Assembly: GCA_036571765.1 (NCBI GenBank)
Contig: BROE01000020.1
Span: 6,222,876-6,286,875 of the forward strand
DNA from: Plecoglossus altivelis
Taxonomy: Eukaryota; Chordata; Actinopteri; Osmeriformes; Plecoglossidae
Direction of reading: 5' to 3'
Length of the DNA stretch: 64,000 nucleotides
Every line of letters begins with the position of its first letter. Within the stretch, counting starts at the first letter, position 1. Under the pieces are notes generated by a model that was not told where the DNA came from, searched no databases, and saw only the letters and a program-made list of their open reading frames with translations. The translations under genes and the position numbers were made by a program. Below are positions 52,602 through 63,757 of the stretch, in pieces.

Positions 52602-53988
52602 CTACCGCAGCTCTGAAGCTGGGACTGTGTGGTAGCTGCATGTGTCCCTGGTGAAAGGAGCCCGCGGTCCATCTCCTCTGCTGTCCCCTTCAGCAGGTCC
52701 AAACACGGAGGAGGCAGGGTCGAGGTGGGGCTGAGGGGCTGGACACCCCCCTACAGCACCCCACCACCAGGTCTCTCTAAGCAGCCTCAGCTGCCTCCCT
52801 CGGGGCCCCGCCGCCATGCGCTCCCTCAGCAGATCCACGTTCCACATGGTGAAGTGGCAGAGCGGCAGGCAGACCAGCAGGAAGCCCAGCGCGCACAGCG
52901 CGGCCACCAGGGGGCGTTCTCCGAAATCCAACACGCTGTAAATGTAGGGCTGCCCTGCTATGTTGGTGAAGCCTCCCAGCCAGTAGAGCAGCACGAAGAG
53001 CATGTAAAGGCTGCCAGTGAGCAGAACATAAGGGAGGTGACAGAGGTGGACGGGCGTGGCGGACACAGCCAGGTCCAGCAGGCTCTGGAGGACGTTGACC
53101 GCGTGGAGGTTGATGCTGAAGGCAGACACAGGGTGGTGGTTCACGGGGTAGTTGACTGTCCAGTAGAGGAGAGCGACGGCGAGGGAGAGGGAACCCTGGG
53201 AGATGTGGAGGAACCACTGCAGACTGACAGAGAGGCTCAGAGCGGAAGGGAATGGGCCTAGAGAATCTACAGGAACATTGCATCCACACTCTGTCACACA
53301 CAGGCCCTCAATGTAACAAGGACACTTCATGGAAAGTGAATGCTTGGCTATAATGAGTGAACTGAATGACAGTTTATTCAGAAGCAGGAGGGATAGGGAA
53401 GAAAAAAGATGAGGACTATTTGGGAGATTCGGAGGCGATCTTACCAGGAGAGCCGTTCTCCTGCTGGACACGACAGCGGCGTCGGACAAGTGTGAAGCTG
53501 GCCAGCAGGTTGCAGACAGCAGAGAGGAAGTACAAAGCCATGAGAGAGTAGCTGATGTGGCTCAGGAAGATCAGACACTTGGCTGTGTTGAAGAGCAGGG
53601 CCGTGTGCACGCACCAGCCGAGCGTGTAGAGCAGGGCCGCTACACGATACGCCAGCCAGGCCCACGGAGGGATGTTCCACTGGAGAAGCCAAAGAGGAAA
53701 AAGTGTTCGTTCGGCTAGATACTTTTATCCTAAGCTACAGTGCAGGGCGGGTGACATCATTTGAACCTATAATATCTTGATTTGTAGTCAACGACTCCAC
53801 CGCTGAATTCAATATCCACACAACGAAAGGCTGGACAAACCTGTGGGTGAACCAGCTTTGGTGATCACCCTCTTCTCCTTTGCTTCACTTACCCGGGGTT
53901 GAAGCAGCAGCTCCGGTCGTCGTGACGACAAGCGGAGCTTCTCCATCTTGAACTCATCCCTCAGGTTTTTAGTCCATCTCAACCCCAT
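52602..53988 (-). CDS. Protein rolling stone-like, multipass membrane protein
   Basis: Coding exons on the minus strand are 53893-53988, 53445-53679 and 52602-53266 (996 bp, 331 residues plus stop), with matching phases 0 and 1 and canonical splice sites. Exon 1 gives a short basic N-terminus (MGLRWTKNLRDEFKMEKLR). Exon 2 has WNIPPWAWLAYR leading into a first membrane segment, then CLIFLSHISYSLMALYFLS. Exon 3 has LQWFLHISQGSLSLAVALLYW, INLHAVNVLQSLLDL, the YVLLTGSLYMLFVLLYWLGG helix, and IYSVLDFGERP before a last hydrophobic stretch. I count six or seven membrane segments. This order and the INLHAVN and IYSVLDF motifs are those of the family of Drosophila rolling stone, a protein linked to myoblast fusion. 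The vertebrate function is unknown. The tail after CHFTMWNVDLLRERM is soluble and of low complexity. Confidence 0.85.
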
Positions 53989-55333
53989 CTCTCTTCAGGA
54001 CGCGAGAGAGCTTCAGAAGGGACAGAAGCAGACCAGTACAAGGGCCTTCGACGAGAGGGCCTCTATCCCAACTCACCGAACTGTAGTCGATGGCGACTGA
54101 CTCCTCACGTCTGAAGCCAAATTCAGAGTTGGTTCTACTCGTAAACTCTGTTAGCAGGGAATACTAAGCTGAGTCTCTGCTCTTGAGCTAATAAAGTAAT
54201 TGCATTGAGGTCCTGTACGGCCGGTAGCAGACGGTAATGTTCAACATGTGGGCCCCTCAGGCTGCTCATTGCAGACAGCTGTGGGACAAGTTTGCATAAC
54301 GAGAAGCAGACATCCTTTTTTGACGTCTGACATGTTCGGTCGAGTCCCATCGTATCCCTTCACGATTCACGGCCAACTTGATGACACTTTAAACAACGAT
54401 CTTTTCTGTATTCTCGGGGATCATACAGGACAATTCGTCTTTGTTGATCCACTTGTCACTGCCAGTGGGGAAGAATGGGACCTCTATCCAGTCTACTGAG
54501 ACACCACAGCATCAGTATAGGCCGGCCAGTCCATTGGACAGCGATACAGAACATGACAGTTTGGTTGCTGGTCAAGCAGATGCACCATCCCTATATCACT
54601 CAGTGTTCAGTGTTCAGTTCATCCATCCATCATCTAAGTATTTGAGATGGGCCTTTAGCTCTAACAGTTCAGTGTGATGCCATTACCTTTGTCACCGTGC
54701 GTCTGGGTTATCTAAAGAGGGGAAAAGGTGGTAGTGGACAGTTGACAGATCAACATTCCAGAATGTTCTGGAGCTCGGCAGAAGGACAGGCTCTCAGCTT
54801 GACACCGAGTGCTTCAGACAGACTGTCCTTTCTTAACTTAATCAGATGAGAGGCCATGCTCCAGGGGACATGTGGCCTGAAAGGCCGACGCTAAGTGAGA
54901 ATAATGAACCAGTCCACACCATCGTAATTATCAATCTCATTTACTGTCTGTACAGAGATTATTTCCATAGAAACTGTACAAATTATTATAACATGCTAGA
55001 TAGCTTTTTCTTTTTTAAACACGGCACTCACTCCTCCCCTCCCTCCCCCTCCCCCTCCCTTCAGCAAATAAAGAACTGTGTATATACAAATCATAAATTA
55101 CATTATCTATAACTTACATTTGCTCAATTTAAGACATCTTGTTTTACTCTACTGCAATGTTGGCACCTGTGCAGTTGTATCAATCATTTGCAACAGTCTT
55201 GGTACAGTCATGTGTCCTGTGAAAGACTTCTGTAGACACCCAGCTGTTCCATCCCAGCAGCTCTCATGGAGACAAGGCCAGACCAGGTGACACTAGGGAC
55301 CCTACACAGCAGCAACACAAGGGAAGGGGCTGC
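53989..55333. other. Region between rbm5 stop and the rolling stone-like start
   Basis: This holds the 3' UTR of rbm5 (just left of 55334) and the promoter and 5' UTR of the rolling stone-like gene. No coding exon is visible. No canonical AATAAA was found for rbm5 on the minus strand; an AGTAAA variant occurs near 55142. A pyrimidine run (ccctccctcccc type) lies at 55033-55052. Confidence 0.55.
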
Positions 55334-56822
55334 TCACTCCATCTCAGTGAAGCGAGCGAACATGGCTTTGCGGACGGCGTCTTTGTAGGTTTCGGACGCG
55401 GACACGGTGTAGTTGCTGCCCTTGGTGCCCAGGCCGGCTCCTTTCGTCCTCAGCTGAGCCTGTGAGGGAGGGAGGGGAGAGAGACAGGGAAGCTCAGTTC
55501 AGTCTGTCCCACAGCCTTGTGGATGTGTTATAAGCAGCGACTGTGTGGGTCTAGTTGAGGGACTCACCTGGATGGGTGCAGTGATGCCCTGCTGGTTGCG
55601 ACCTAGGCCCTTGCCTTCCCTCCAGCCCATAGCCTGTAACATCTTGTTCCCGATGTTATCACTGTTCAGGCCATCTTTGGTGGGCTGCTCATAATTGCTG
55701 CAGTCAAAATAATTCTGTTCATTATTTGATCTAGTGTATACCACTTGTTATTTTTACACCCAATGAGGTTTACAGGGGACTAGAAGTGCAAACTTAGCAT
55801 GTGGATATGTCAAGTGGAAGAGATTGTAAAAATGAAATTCTTACACAACTGGAGTGGGTTGGGTGAATTTCTTCTTTTTAGGTGCCGGGGGTTCAGGGAT
55901 CCCGTATTTCTCTCTCCTCTCTGCAGCTCGGTCTCTGTATTTCATCTATACACAAGAAAGAGGAGGTGGGGGGACCTCATGAACAAAACAAACCAACCCT
56001 GAAAAGAAGCTTTTTCTTGCTGGCCAAACACTAGCCAGACAGAGCACGTCTTGCAGCTGCCTGGGATGCAGTACCTCAGTCTCCTTCCTCTCCAGCTCCT
56101 CCAGCTCTGCCTCAGTCAGCTTGGACCTGCGGTGGACCTCCAGGTTTTGCTAGGGGGGGGGGGGGGAGTGAGGAGACAGGTTAACAGCGAGGAACTTCAC
56201 TCCTTCATTCATACACGAACGATCCCTGAGTTTGTGGACCCGAGTCAGGAGAGAGTTTAGGTGTTGTCAGCGTGGGTACCTTGTGGAGATCAGAGAGCTG
56301 CTGGTGTCGCATCAGAGCGTCCTTGTTGGGGAACTGTCTCCTGCACAGCAGACAGGCCATCTTCTTCCAGTCCGTCAGCTTGTCCTGACCCTCCTCACTG
56401 CTCTCTGGCTCTGCTGCCACCTCCTCAGGGTCACTGTCCCCGCTGTAGGCTGCCACCAGACCACCCTGAACACACACACACACACAGAGAGAGAGTTGGC
56501 AAACGACACTTCAGGATGGCATTCTCATACCATCCATTGGCCTCTGGCTCAGCGAATAGCAGTCAGACTACTGCCAAGCAGGCCCCCTCCAAGCTCTCTG
56601 TCCAGACAGGGCTCCAAGGAGACCGTCTCCAAGCTCTCTGTCCAGACAGGGCTCCATGGAGGCCGTCTCCAAGCTCTCTGTCCAGACAGGGCTCCAAGGA
56701 GACCGTCTCCAAGCTCTTTGTCCAGACAGGGCTCCAAGGAGGCCGACTTCAAGCTCTCTGTCCAGACAGGGCTCCAAGGAGACTGTCTCCAGTTGAGCAC
56801 CGGGGTGAGTCTCTCACCTTAG

Positions 56823-56868
<46 letters not shown>

Positions 56869-59800
56869 TGGAACCTCCTCTTCAATGCTTTTCACAGCTT
56901 CGGACACCAGCCTCTCTAAGGCTCCAGCCTGCTGCAAAGTCACACAGAGCAGCGGTTACCAAAAAACTAATGACACATCCTCAGAGCAACCTCCTCCACT
57001 ACCTGAGAGGGGAAGTTAGCACACACACACACACACACGGTAAAAGGAGATACCTTCTTCTCGAAGAGGGTGAAGCCGGCGTCGGCAGCAGCCGCCTCCT
57101 TCTTCTCCTCGTGGCTGATGGGCTGGAAGCTGCTCTTGAAGTTCTCCTTCTGCTTGTTCAGGCTCTTGGCCCAGCGCTCCATGTCTTTCGCAATCTGCAA
57201 ACAGCGACAGTTGGGACGACAGACTAAGAGTGGAGTAGCGTCTCCTTCCTTGCATGGCTCTCTCTCTCTCTGTGTGTGTGTGTGTCAGTCAGTCAGTGTC
57301 TGTCTAACCTGCTGGGCCGTTTTGCTTTTGGGCTTTTCAGGCTTGTCCTTCTTCTCCTTGGCCTCCTTGCCAGCCGCCGTGCTGGTGCTGGTGCCCGAGC
57401 CTCCACTCTGTCCGGGCTTGGCGGCGTCGGCCGAGGCAGGGACGTAGGTCTGCTTCTCACTGTCCCAGTACAGGTACTGCTGGGTCTGGGAGTTGTAGTA
57501 ATACTGCAGGGGGGGGGGAGCAGCTGTTATGAAAACACACGAGTCTCAAGGCGTCTAAGACTAGGATAGACTTTGTGCCGTGTGACGACAAGAATTCCCG
57601 CCAACACTCCCCCAGTGCAGCGTTCTAAAAAGGAATCGTGTGTGTTGTCGTGTGTGGTCCTTACGTGGGTGTTTGGGTCGTAGTAGAGGCCCGTTTGAGG
57701 GTCGTAGTAGTAGCCTGAGGACTCATCATACTGGTAGGTAGAGGTGTCTGGAGCTGCACGACAACACAGAAGGAAACATTGACCACACCAGTCCCTGAGC
57801 ACAGCCTCAGCTTGATGACAGCTCAGCTGCCAGCAGGGTTAAGTCCTGGGTAGGAGCAGCTGCCGGGGGGGACTGGAGAGCTGGTCCTACCTGAGGGGCT
57901 GTCACCCATTAGTCCTGAGGCTGCCTGTGAGGTTGTGGGGGCGGCTGTGGAGGGGGGGGCCATGAAGGGGGCAGCTGAGAATCCTCCCTGGGGCTTGTCT
58001 TCCAGCAGGCTGGGGGCAGAGGTGCTCTGGAGGAAAACACACGCTCACACGATTACGGGGGGCACCGCTGTCTAGGAATTTTTTTTAAATGATCTGTTAC
58101 ACTGTGGTATGCATGTGAGGATGGCAGCTACTGTGCCAGGCGGGTGAAGGAGGAGCTTACTAGTGTGGCAGGCTGGCTGATGATGTGAGGATGGTAGACC
58201 TGGGCCCCCTGGGAGATCACCACTGCTGCTGCTCCAGGCAGGACCTTCATACCCGGGGCCGCTGGGGAACATCACACAGGCTTTAACACCACTTTTAGAA
58301 TGCCAGAGAATTCCGCCATTTCTTTGCCATTTGTTGACAATCTAAGACGCTAATATTCATGGGATCAAATCCCCAGCAGATTTCATTTTCAGCAAAAGTC
58401 AACAGATTTGAGACATGATTTACCTCCTAAGAATTTTGGTAAAGATTTGACATGCCAGGACCAAACCAGCTCTGTAAGCACTTGGGGTGGGTCAAGCTGG
58501 GCAAGTGGAGAGTTTCCACTTGAGTATTTCGAGGACTGTGTGTACTGTTCCTTACCTCCTAGAATCCCATTTCCCAGAGAAGGCTCGGCTCCTGCCCCCT
58601 GCTGGTATATATGGTAGTCCTGACAACAAGAATGCAGTCGGATCACTGAAGCTGCTTGGGAGACATGTTTCCTTGAACTGTGCAAAGGGGCCCGTTTCTA
58701 TACAATACTGAAGTGAACTATGGTTCCCTCACCTGTGCAAGGGGAACATAACCCTCCTGCAGGTAGCTGTACTCGGACACTCCTTCTAAACCTGGCTGTG
58801 CCTGGGAGAGAGAGAGACAACCACGTGAGCAACCTGACAGTAGGACAGAGACAGACACCTGTGTGTGTGTGTGTAGGGAGACAGGAGGAAAGATAGAGGC
58901 TGATCCGAGGTGAGGGCAGAGGGGAGCTCCCTACCTGGCTGGAGGACCACTGGGCAGCAGCAATGGCTGTGCTGGCCACAGAGAAGGCACTGACCCGGTT
59001 GCCGTCTGGCAGCAACAGGTCCCTGATGGAACAGGAGGAGAGATCTCATCAGCCCAGGAAGAGGAGAGATCAGAGAACCCTTTTCCCCACTGCTAGCTGG
59101 GTGGAGACAACTGTGCAGGAGCTTAACAATATCCTCCACCCCCCCATCCCCATTTGGACCATTGACAAAATGCATCACTCACTTCCTGGCACTTTTGGCA
59201 TAGTCCACCCCGATGGTCTTCCCATCCAGCTTGAGAGGGGGCTGCAGGCCCTGCAGGATGGTCAGCAGCTGAGATGCCTCCTACAGAGCAGAGAGGACAG
59301 CGTCAGCATGCCACATACACACCCATCCAGAGGGTACGCTTTAGAGCAGGGGTCTCCAATCCTGGTCCTCGAGGGCCGCTGTCCTGAAGGTTTTAGATTT
59401 TTCCCTCCTCCAGCACACCTGATTCTAATGAATGAGCCATTACCAAGCTCTGTGGAAGCTTCATAATGACCCTTTATTAGACTCAGGTGTGCTGGAGCAG
59501 GGAAACACTGAAAACCTTCAGGACAGCGGCCCTCGAGGACCAGGATTGGAGACCCCTGGTTTAGAGCCTGACCCCATTTATCAGCCAGACAATATTAGAG
59601 GTCAATATTTTTCAAACTATCGGTATCAGCATTTATAATGGCAGATCATTTAAGAAAGAAAACAACGACCCCCCCTCCCTCTCCTGCCAATTATGTTATG
59701 AGTGTTGGTGTTAGCATCCCTATTAGCAACACTCATGTTTAGAACGCCACAAACTCTACAACCAGCTGATCCAGTCAGGCAGAGTGAACGAGTTACCCAC

Positions 59801-62800
59801 AACTGAGATCAGTAAAGTTTGTTCATGGTAAGTTGGCAGCTGTCATGAGATCTACATGGCCTGAATAACGATTAAACGAACATCCCCATTGCAAAAATAT
59901 GTATCGGTATAGATAAAAATCGATATCTATATATCAGAATATCCGGCACTAGTACACGTGCAGGCAGCGATGAGTGCTATGGGCTAAAGGCCCAACATCG
60001 TACCAGGGGCGAGGAGAGCTGGACAAAGGCGAATCCTCGGTTCTGGCCCGTCTGCTTGTCCTTGATGAGGCGGATGTTGCTGGCTGACAGGTTGGCATAG
60101 GGAGCCAGGGCAGCCATAATGTCCTCCACTGTGGATAGGGGCGCGATGTTCCTCAGGATGATGGCTGGGGGAGAACGCACGGTTATCAGGAGCAGAGCCT
60201 GATAGAGAGACACCTGCAGACCTCTGCTCTTCAGCATGTGTGTGTCCGGAGGGAGGGGGGACTGGGGGGGGGCTTACTGTCGCCATAGTAGTCTCCACAT
60301 GGTGGCTGGGTCTCTAGGACTCCGGCAGGGTTGCCGCCCTCAGACTCTGTGGAGACGGACACAGAACAAGGCAGGGGAATTAGCGCCACCTAACTGGCGT
60401 GTGGGACGTCAACAGATAGGGGATAGAGGCTGACTCCTTGCCGCGTGCGTTAAAAGGCTTTTAAAAAAAGGTTTTTCACCCGGTCTGCTGTCACTGCTAC
60501 AAATGGGTTTGGGATTCATCAGTTCCAACATTACGGGTAAACCAGACTTGATACAAATAAACAGAGCAGGGGGGCGCTTGGGTTCTACAGCAGGTGCCCT
60601 AGTGCCTCCAGTTTGCAGCCCCACGGCACTGGCCCTCATTCTGCCCAGAAGGGTGCAGGCAGAGCCGTAGGCGTGTCTACACAGCTCTGGGTGCAAGGCA
60701 GGGGCTTCCTGATTCAGAAACTACTTACCAGTTTTGGCTGCTCCACACCTGAAGCACTTCAGCCTCCTCCGGAAATTGTACAGGCCGCACTGTAAGCAAC
60801 CGGTCACACCAGTTTTATTGATAATACAGCTAATCAGGCCCTGAACAGAGCTGCCTCAGACAAGAAGCTAACTAAGCTTGCTCACTGAAAAGGCCCAACC
60901 TGTGTCGATGCCATGCAGAATCCCTGAGCCTACGGGCGTCCACACTCATGAAAGGCCACCATTCAGGACTACGAGACACACCTAACACGTGGACGCATTG
61001 GTTGGGGGCCAGGGGGGTAGAACTTACTGTGTTGCAGAGCCAGTCCTCAAACTTGTGCCTGGGGTTGCTGTAGTGCATGGCCACACTTTTACCATGGACG
61101 GCCAGGAGACTCTGCAAGAAGGGAAGCGGTGGTTACTTGGAGCTTCCAGACCTGGCGCAGGACTCATTCTAGCTGCACCAAAAAAGAGCAAGCAGTGTTG
61201 GCAGGGATGGAAAGGGGGAGAGAGGGTCCCCCCCTTGGCATGTGTCACAGACAGGAGGATGTGTATGTGAGTGTGTGATGCAGGGTTCTAAAAGGTGTTT
61301 GGGACCCGGGTGCCCAGGCTGAGCCGGAGCAGTGTGTCAAATGGAACCCTGACAGAGATTCTTACAAAACACCTGCACTTTGGACGCTTTCTTAAACCCA
61401 AGTATAGATTTCCCACCACAGACCACAGGATGAATAAATTAAAAATAAAATAAAAAACTGTGCCACGAAGGACATTTTGAGGGGGTGGCAGAAATGCTCT
61501 TAAACAATGATTAGACATACTGATCCCTTAAAGCCTGCATTCTATAATACTAGACTGCACAATTATGTTTAAAAAATAAGCAGAGCCTCAATAGCATTAA
61601 CTTCACTCTGTATTCCCTTTCAAACTCATTCAATCACTTTGGTTGCATTTTGGTTATCTGTTTTTTTCAGATCCCCAAGGTATAACACTAGACTTGGCGA
61701 TTGTGAAGCAACCTGATTGGTCTCCATCCATCGGGTAGCATCTTGCAAGTGATAAAACTCCACGAAGGCGAAACCTCGGCTTATACCTAGAGACAGCATT
61801 CAAATATAGACGGGAGGCGTGTTAGTTAAGAGTCCATGGGCACAACATTCAAACTCTGTCACAAACTGCTTCACGACCCAGGCACAGGGCGCCTTACGGG
61901 TTTTACCATAGCAAGTGATCCTGTAGGACGCCAATCATCTTCTGTGGGCCTCATTGACTGTTTTCTCCATTAGAAACACTAGACCTGGGCTGGCTGTCGT
62001 TCTCACTTACCTTTGCGATCCCACAACCAGCCAGACTAACATGCCTGCAAGCCTTTGGCAGTACGCTTCAGGTCATAAGGAGGACTGACAACTACATTGC
62101 TATGGCAAAACAGCTCTAAACTGAAGCAGATTGGCCCTGTGGTCAAAGATGGGGGAGGAGGAGGAGGAGGAGGTGGAGGGACTCCATGGCACGCCGAGCT
62201 CTCACCTGTTCTCTTCTTCATCAGCCTGACGTCTACTGGCTGGGGTCCTTCCAGTTGGTCCAATGCAGCCCGGATCTGACAGACACACAGCATGTCAAAC
62301 GTCAAGCCCATCCCATCCTCTGTCTAGCATCATTACCATGAAACCCCTGGAGCAAGTGGGGGTTCAGTCCTGGTCCTCAGCGCTCTGCTCTCCTGTACAT
62401 TTCACATGCTCCCCCTGCTCCACCACATCTGGTTCGAACGAACGGTCGAGGACCAAAGACAGACCCACTCCTGCTCTAGAGGGTAGGGATGTCGGAGGAA
62501 GGACTCACGTCAGCCTCGGTGACATGGAGAGACAGGCCGCGGAGCATTATGGTCTTGCTCTCCTTGTTCTCTTCCCCGGGGTCTCCCCTGTAGTCCTGCT
62601 CCGGGTAGTCTCCGTCAGACTGATAGCCGTCCTCCGAGCGGTCGCTGTTGCGGCGCTTTCTCTCCCTCTGTTGGTATGGAAACGGGTAAGTTGATTTTAG
62701 AATTAATCAAAGAAGATCTATACTGAAGATCCGATTTCTCCGTGTTACAAAACCCCCAACGTTGACACGGTCTGAGCCTACCGGAGGGCTGTCTCTGTTT

Positions 62801-63276
62801 CCCCGGCGATCAACATCATGGCAGTCGTTGCGCCTCTCTTCGCCCCAGCGACCGTGGTCTCGCTCCTGGTCTCTCCCACGTCTCTCCCGCCACTCTGACC
62901 CATCCCGTGATTGATCAGAGCCATACCTGCCACTGCGCTCTGTGCGACTAATTCTACTCATGACAAGAAAAGGGAATAGAATAATTGAGACAAATGGCAG
63001 AGAGTGTCTTTGCTTGTACACTACTTGAGCTCAGCTAAGGCTCATTGAGAACATTCCCCTTTTATCATTACTCATCAGTCACATAGTAATGTATTCAGAT
63101 GTAACAAAACATACATGATAACAGCTGGTCATGCCAGATGAAATATTTCACTAAACGTTATGTTATGTGACTAATTAACGAGTATGTTTGTAACTCTGCT
63201 ACACATTCATGTTGCTGACGTGACGTTCTTCTGGGTTTAGGGACCATAGTTAGACTTGCCTCTTATCAGCTCCCAT
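55334..63276 (-). CDS. rbm5: RNA-binding motif protein 5, splicing regulator
   Basis: RBM5 is a nuclear pre-mRNA splicing regulator of the spliceosomal A complex, known to affect FAS and other apoptosis-related exons. The 24 coding exons (minus strand) are 63260-63276, 62782-62953, 62509-62667, 62206-62275, 61713-61786, 61028-61111, 60729-60789, 60278-60346, 60004-60164, 59183-59280, 58935-59022, 58733-58801, 58556-58619, 58161-58261, 57891-58026, 57665-57753, 57309-57503, 57054-57194, 56818-56931, 56280-56465, 56075-56149, 55845-55945, 55568-55697 and 55334-55459. They total 2580 bp, 859 residues (human 815). Domains: Arg-rich N-terminus (ISRTERSGRYGS); RRM1 about 102-180; RanBP2 zinc finger about 183-210 (WLCNTCGLYNF, LKCFRCG); RRM2 about 236-318 (TIILRNIAP, RGFAFVQLSS); OCRE about 478-530 (YQYDESSGYYYDP); C2H2 finger about 692-716 (CLLCRRQFPNKDAL); G-patch about 785-820 (NKMLQAMGWREGKGLG); C-terminus MFARFTEME. 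All junction phases agree. The first intron has a GC donor. RBM10 is less likely, given the N-terminus and synteny. Confidence 0.97.
56587..56786. repeat. 40-bp minisatellite, 5 copies, in an rbm5 intron
   Basis: Five units beginning ctccaagctctctgtccaga repeat at exact 40-base spacing between coding exons 19 and 20. The ORFs over it are repeat artefacts. Confidence 0.95.
56824..56865 (-). repeat. rbm5: In-frame GCT repeat coding for 14 alanines in rbm5
   Basis: Within coding exon 19 there are 13 GCT codons and one GCC, giving Ala 639-652 between SIEEEVPP and TK. It is a pure trinucleotide run, so it is likely length-polymorphic. The equivalent stretch of human RBM5 (between FEKKG and GLVAAYSG) has no alanine tract as I know it. 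Confidence 0.95.
58424..58471 (-). other. Possible cassette exon of rbm5 (48 bp)
   Basis: Between coding exons 13 and 14, a 48-bp stretch is preceded by gtgcttacag and followed by gtaaat, and is open in the phase the flanking exons need (phase 1 in and out). It would add 16 residues beginning ELVWSWHVKS. Its last bases resemble the end of exon 13 (attcttaggag versus attctaggag). This may be chance; no expression evidence is available. Confidence 0.25.
59347..59558. mobile_element. hAT-type MITE (non-autonomous DNA transposon), 212 bp
   Basis: The element begins caggggtctccaatcctggt and ends with its reverse complement. The inverted arms match almost perfectly for about 47 bases and, with gaps, for about 75. 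The flanks ctttagag and gtttagag match at 7 of 8 positions, fitting the 8-bp target duplication of hAT elements. It has no coding capacity. It is inserted in the rbm5 intron between coding exons 9 and 10. Copies of this sequence are very common in fish genomes. Confidence 0.88.
62345..62470. mobile_element. Possible decayed relative of the 59.4-kb MITE
   Basis: ggggttcagtcctggtcctc near one end, ctgctccaccacatctgg in the middle and ggtcgaggacc near the other recall the arms and interior of the intact element, but divergence is high and ends are unclear. It lies in the rbm5 intron between coding exons 3 and 4. Confidence 0.35.
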
Positions 63277-63588
63277 TGCTGTCGTTCAGGGCTGCCGAGA
63301 TAAACAGGGGGAAATTGTATGAGACATGCCAGAAAAGATGACGCTTTTATGCGTGAGCCAAAATGCCAGTTGGAATAATTTTTATCCATTGTCACTGGTT
63401 AACCAGTCATTCAACACTGTCAATCCCAAAATACACAGTGTTAGCTAGTAGCAATTAGCTAGCGAGCCTACTGCTGCACAGCTGATCTTGCTGCGCAGTT
63501 GTTTGCTAGCTGACGTTAGCTAGCAAGTTCAGCAATAAAATTGAAAGGCATCACTGTTTTCGTAAAACGGTGCTGTATGTAGACTCAC

Positions 63589-63710
63589 CTTTGTCATATA
63601 CTAATGAAAACAACCTATCAACTACGTTCAATAATGGTTTCTGATGAACCTTCAGTGACTTTCATTTCACAAGAAATGGCCTGACAACGGTCAGTCGAGA
63701 TGCTTCTTCT
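63589..63710 (-). other. rbm5 non-coding first exon (right end approximate)
   Basis: A strong donor (aaag then gtgagtct on the minus strand; exon edge 63589) lies about 310 bases upstream of the exon with the start codon, which has an acceptor-like ctgaacgacag before it. This fits the non-coding exon 1 of RBM5. The transcription start is not determined. Confidence 0.55.
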
Positions 63711-63711
63711 T

Positions 63712-63757
63712 CCCAGGATGCATTTGGGAATATAGAACCTTGACTGTGCATTCTGGG
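63712..63757. promoter_or_regulatory. Inverted pair of ZNF143/SBS-like motifs at the rbm5 promoter
   Basis: cccaggatgca (63712-63722) and tgcattctggg (63747-63757) are inverted near-copies of the cccagaatgca core recognised by ZNF143/STAF. They lie just upstream of the putative rbm5 first exon. No TATA box is visible, as usual for housekeeping promoters with this motif. Confidence 0.45.

Noticed and set aside
52629..53261. 210-residue plus-strand frame
   Set aside because: Antisense shadow of the last coding exon of the rolling stone-like gene.
56232..57019. Plus-strand frames of 196 and 252 residues in the rbm5 region
   Set aside because: They cross rbm5 exons 19-20 in antisense and the 40-bp minisatellite; no independent support.
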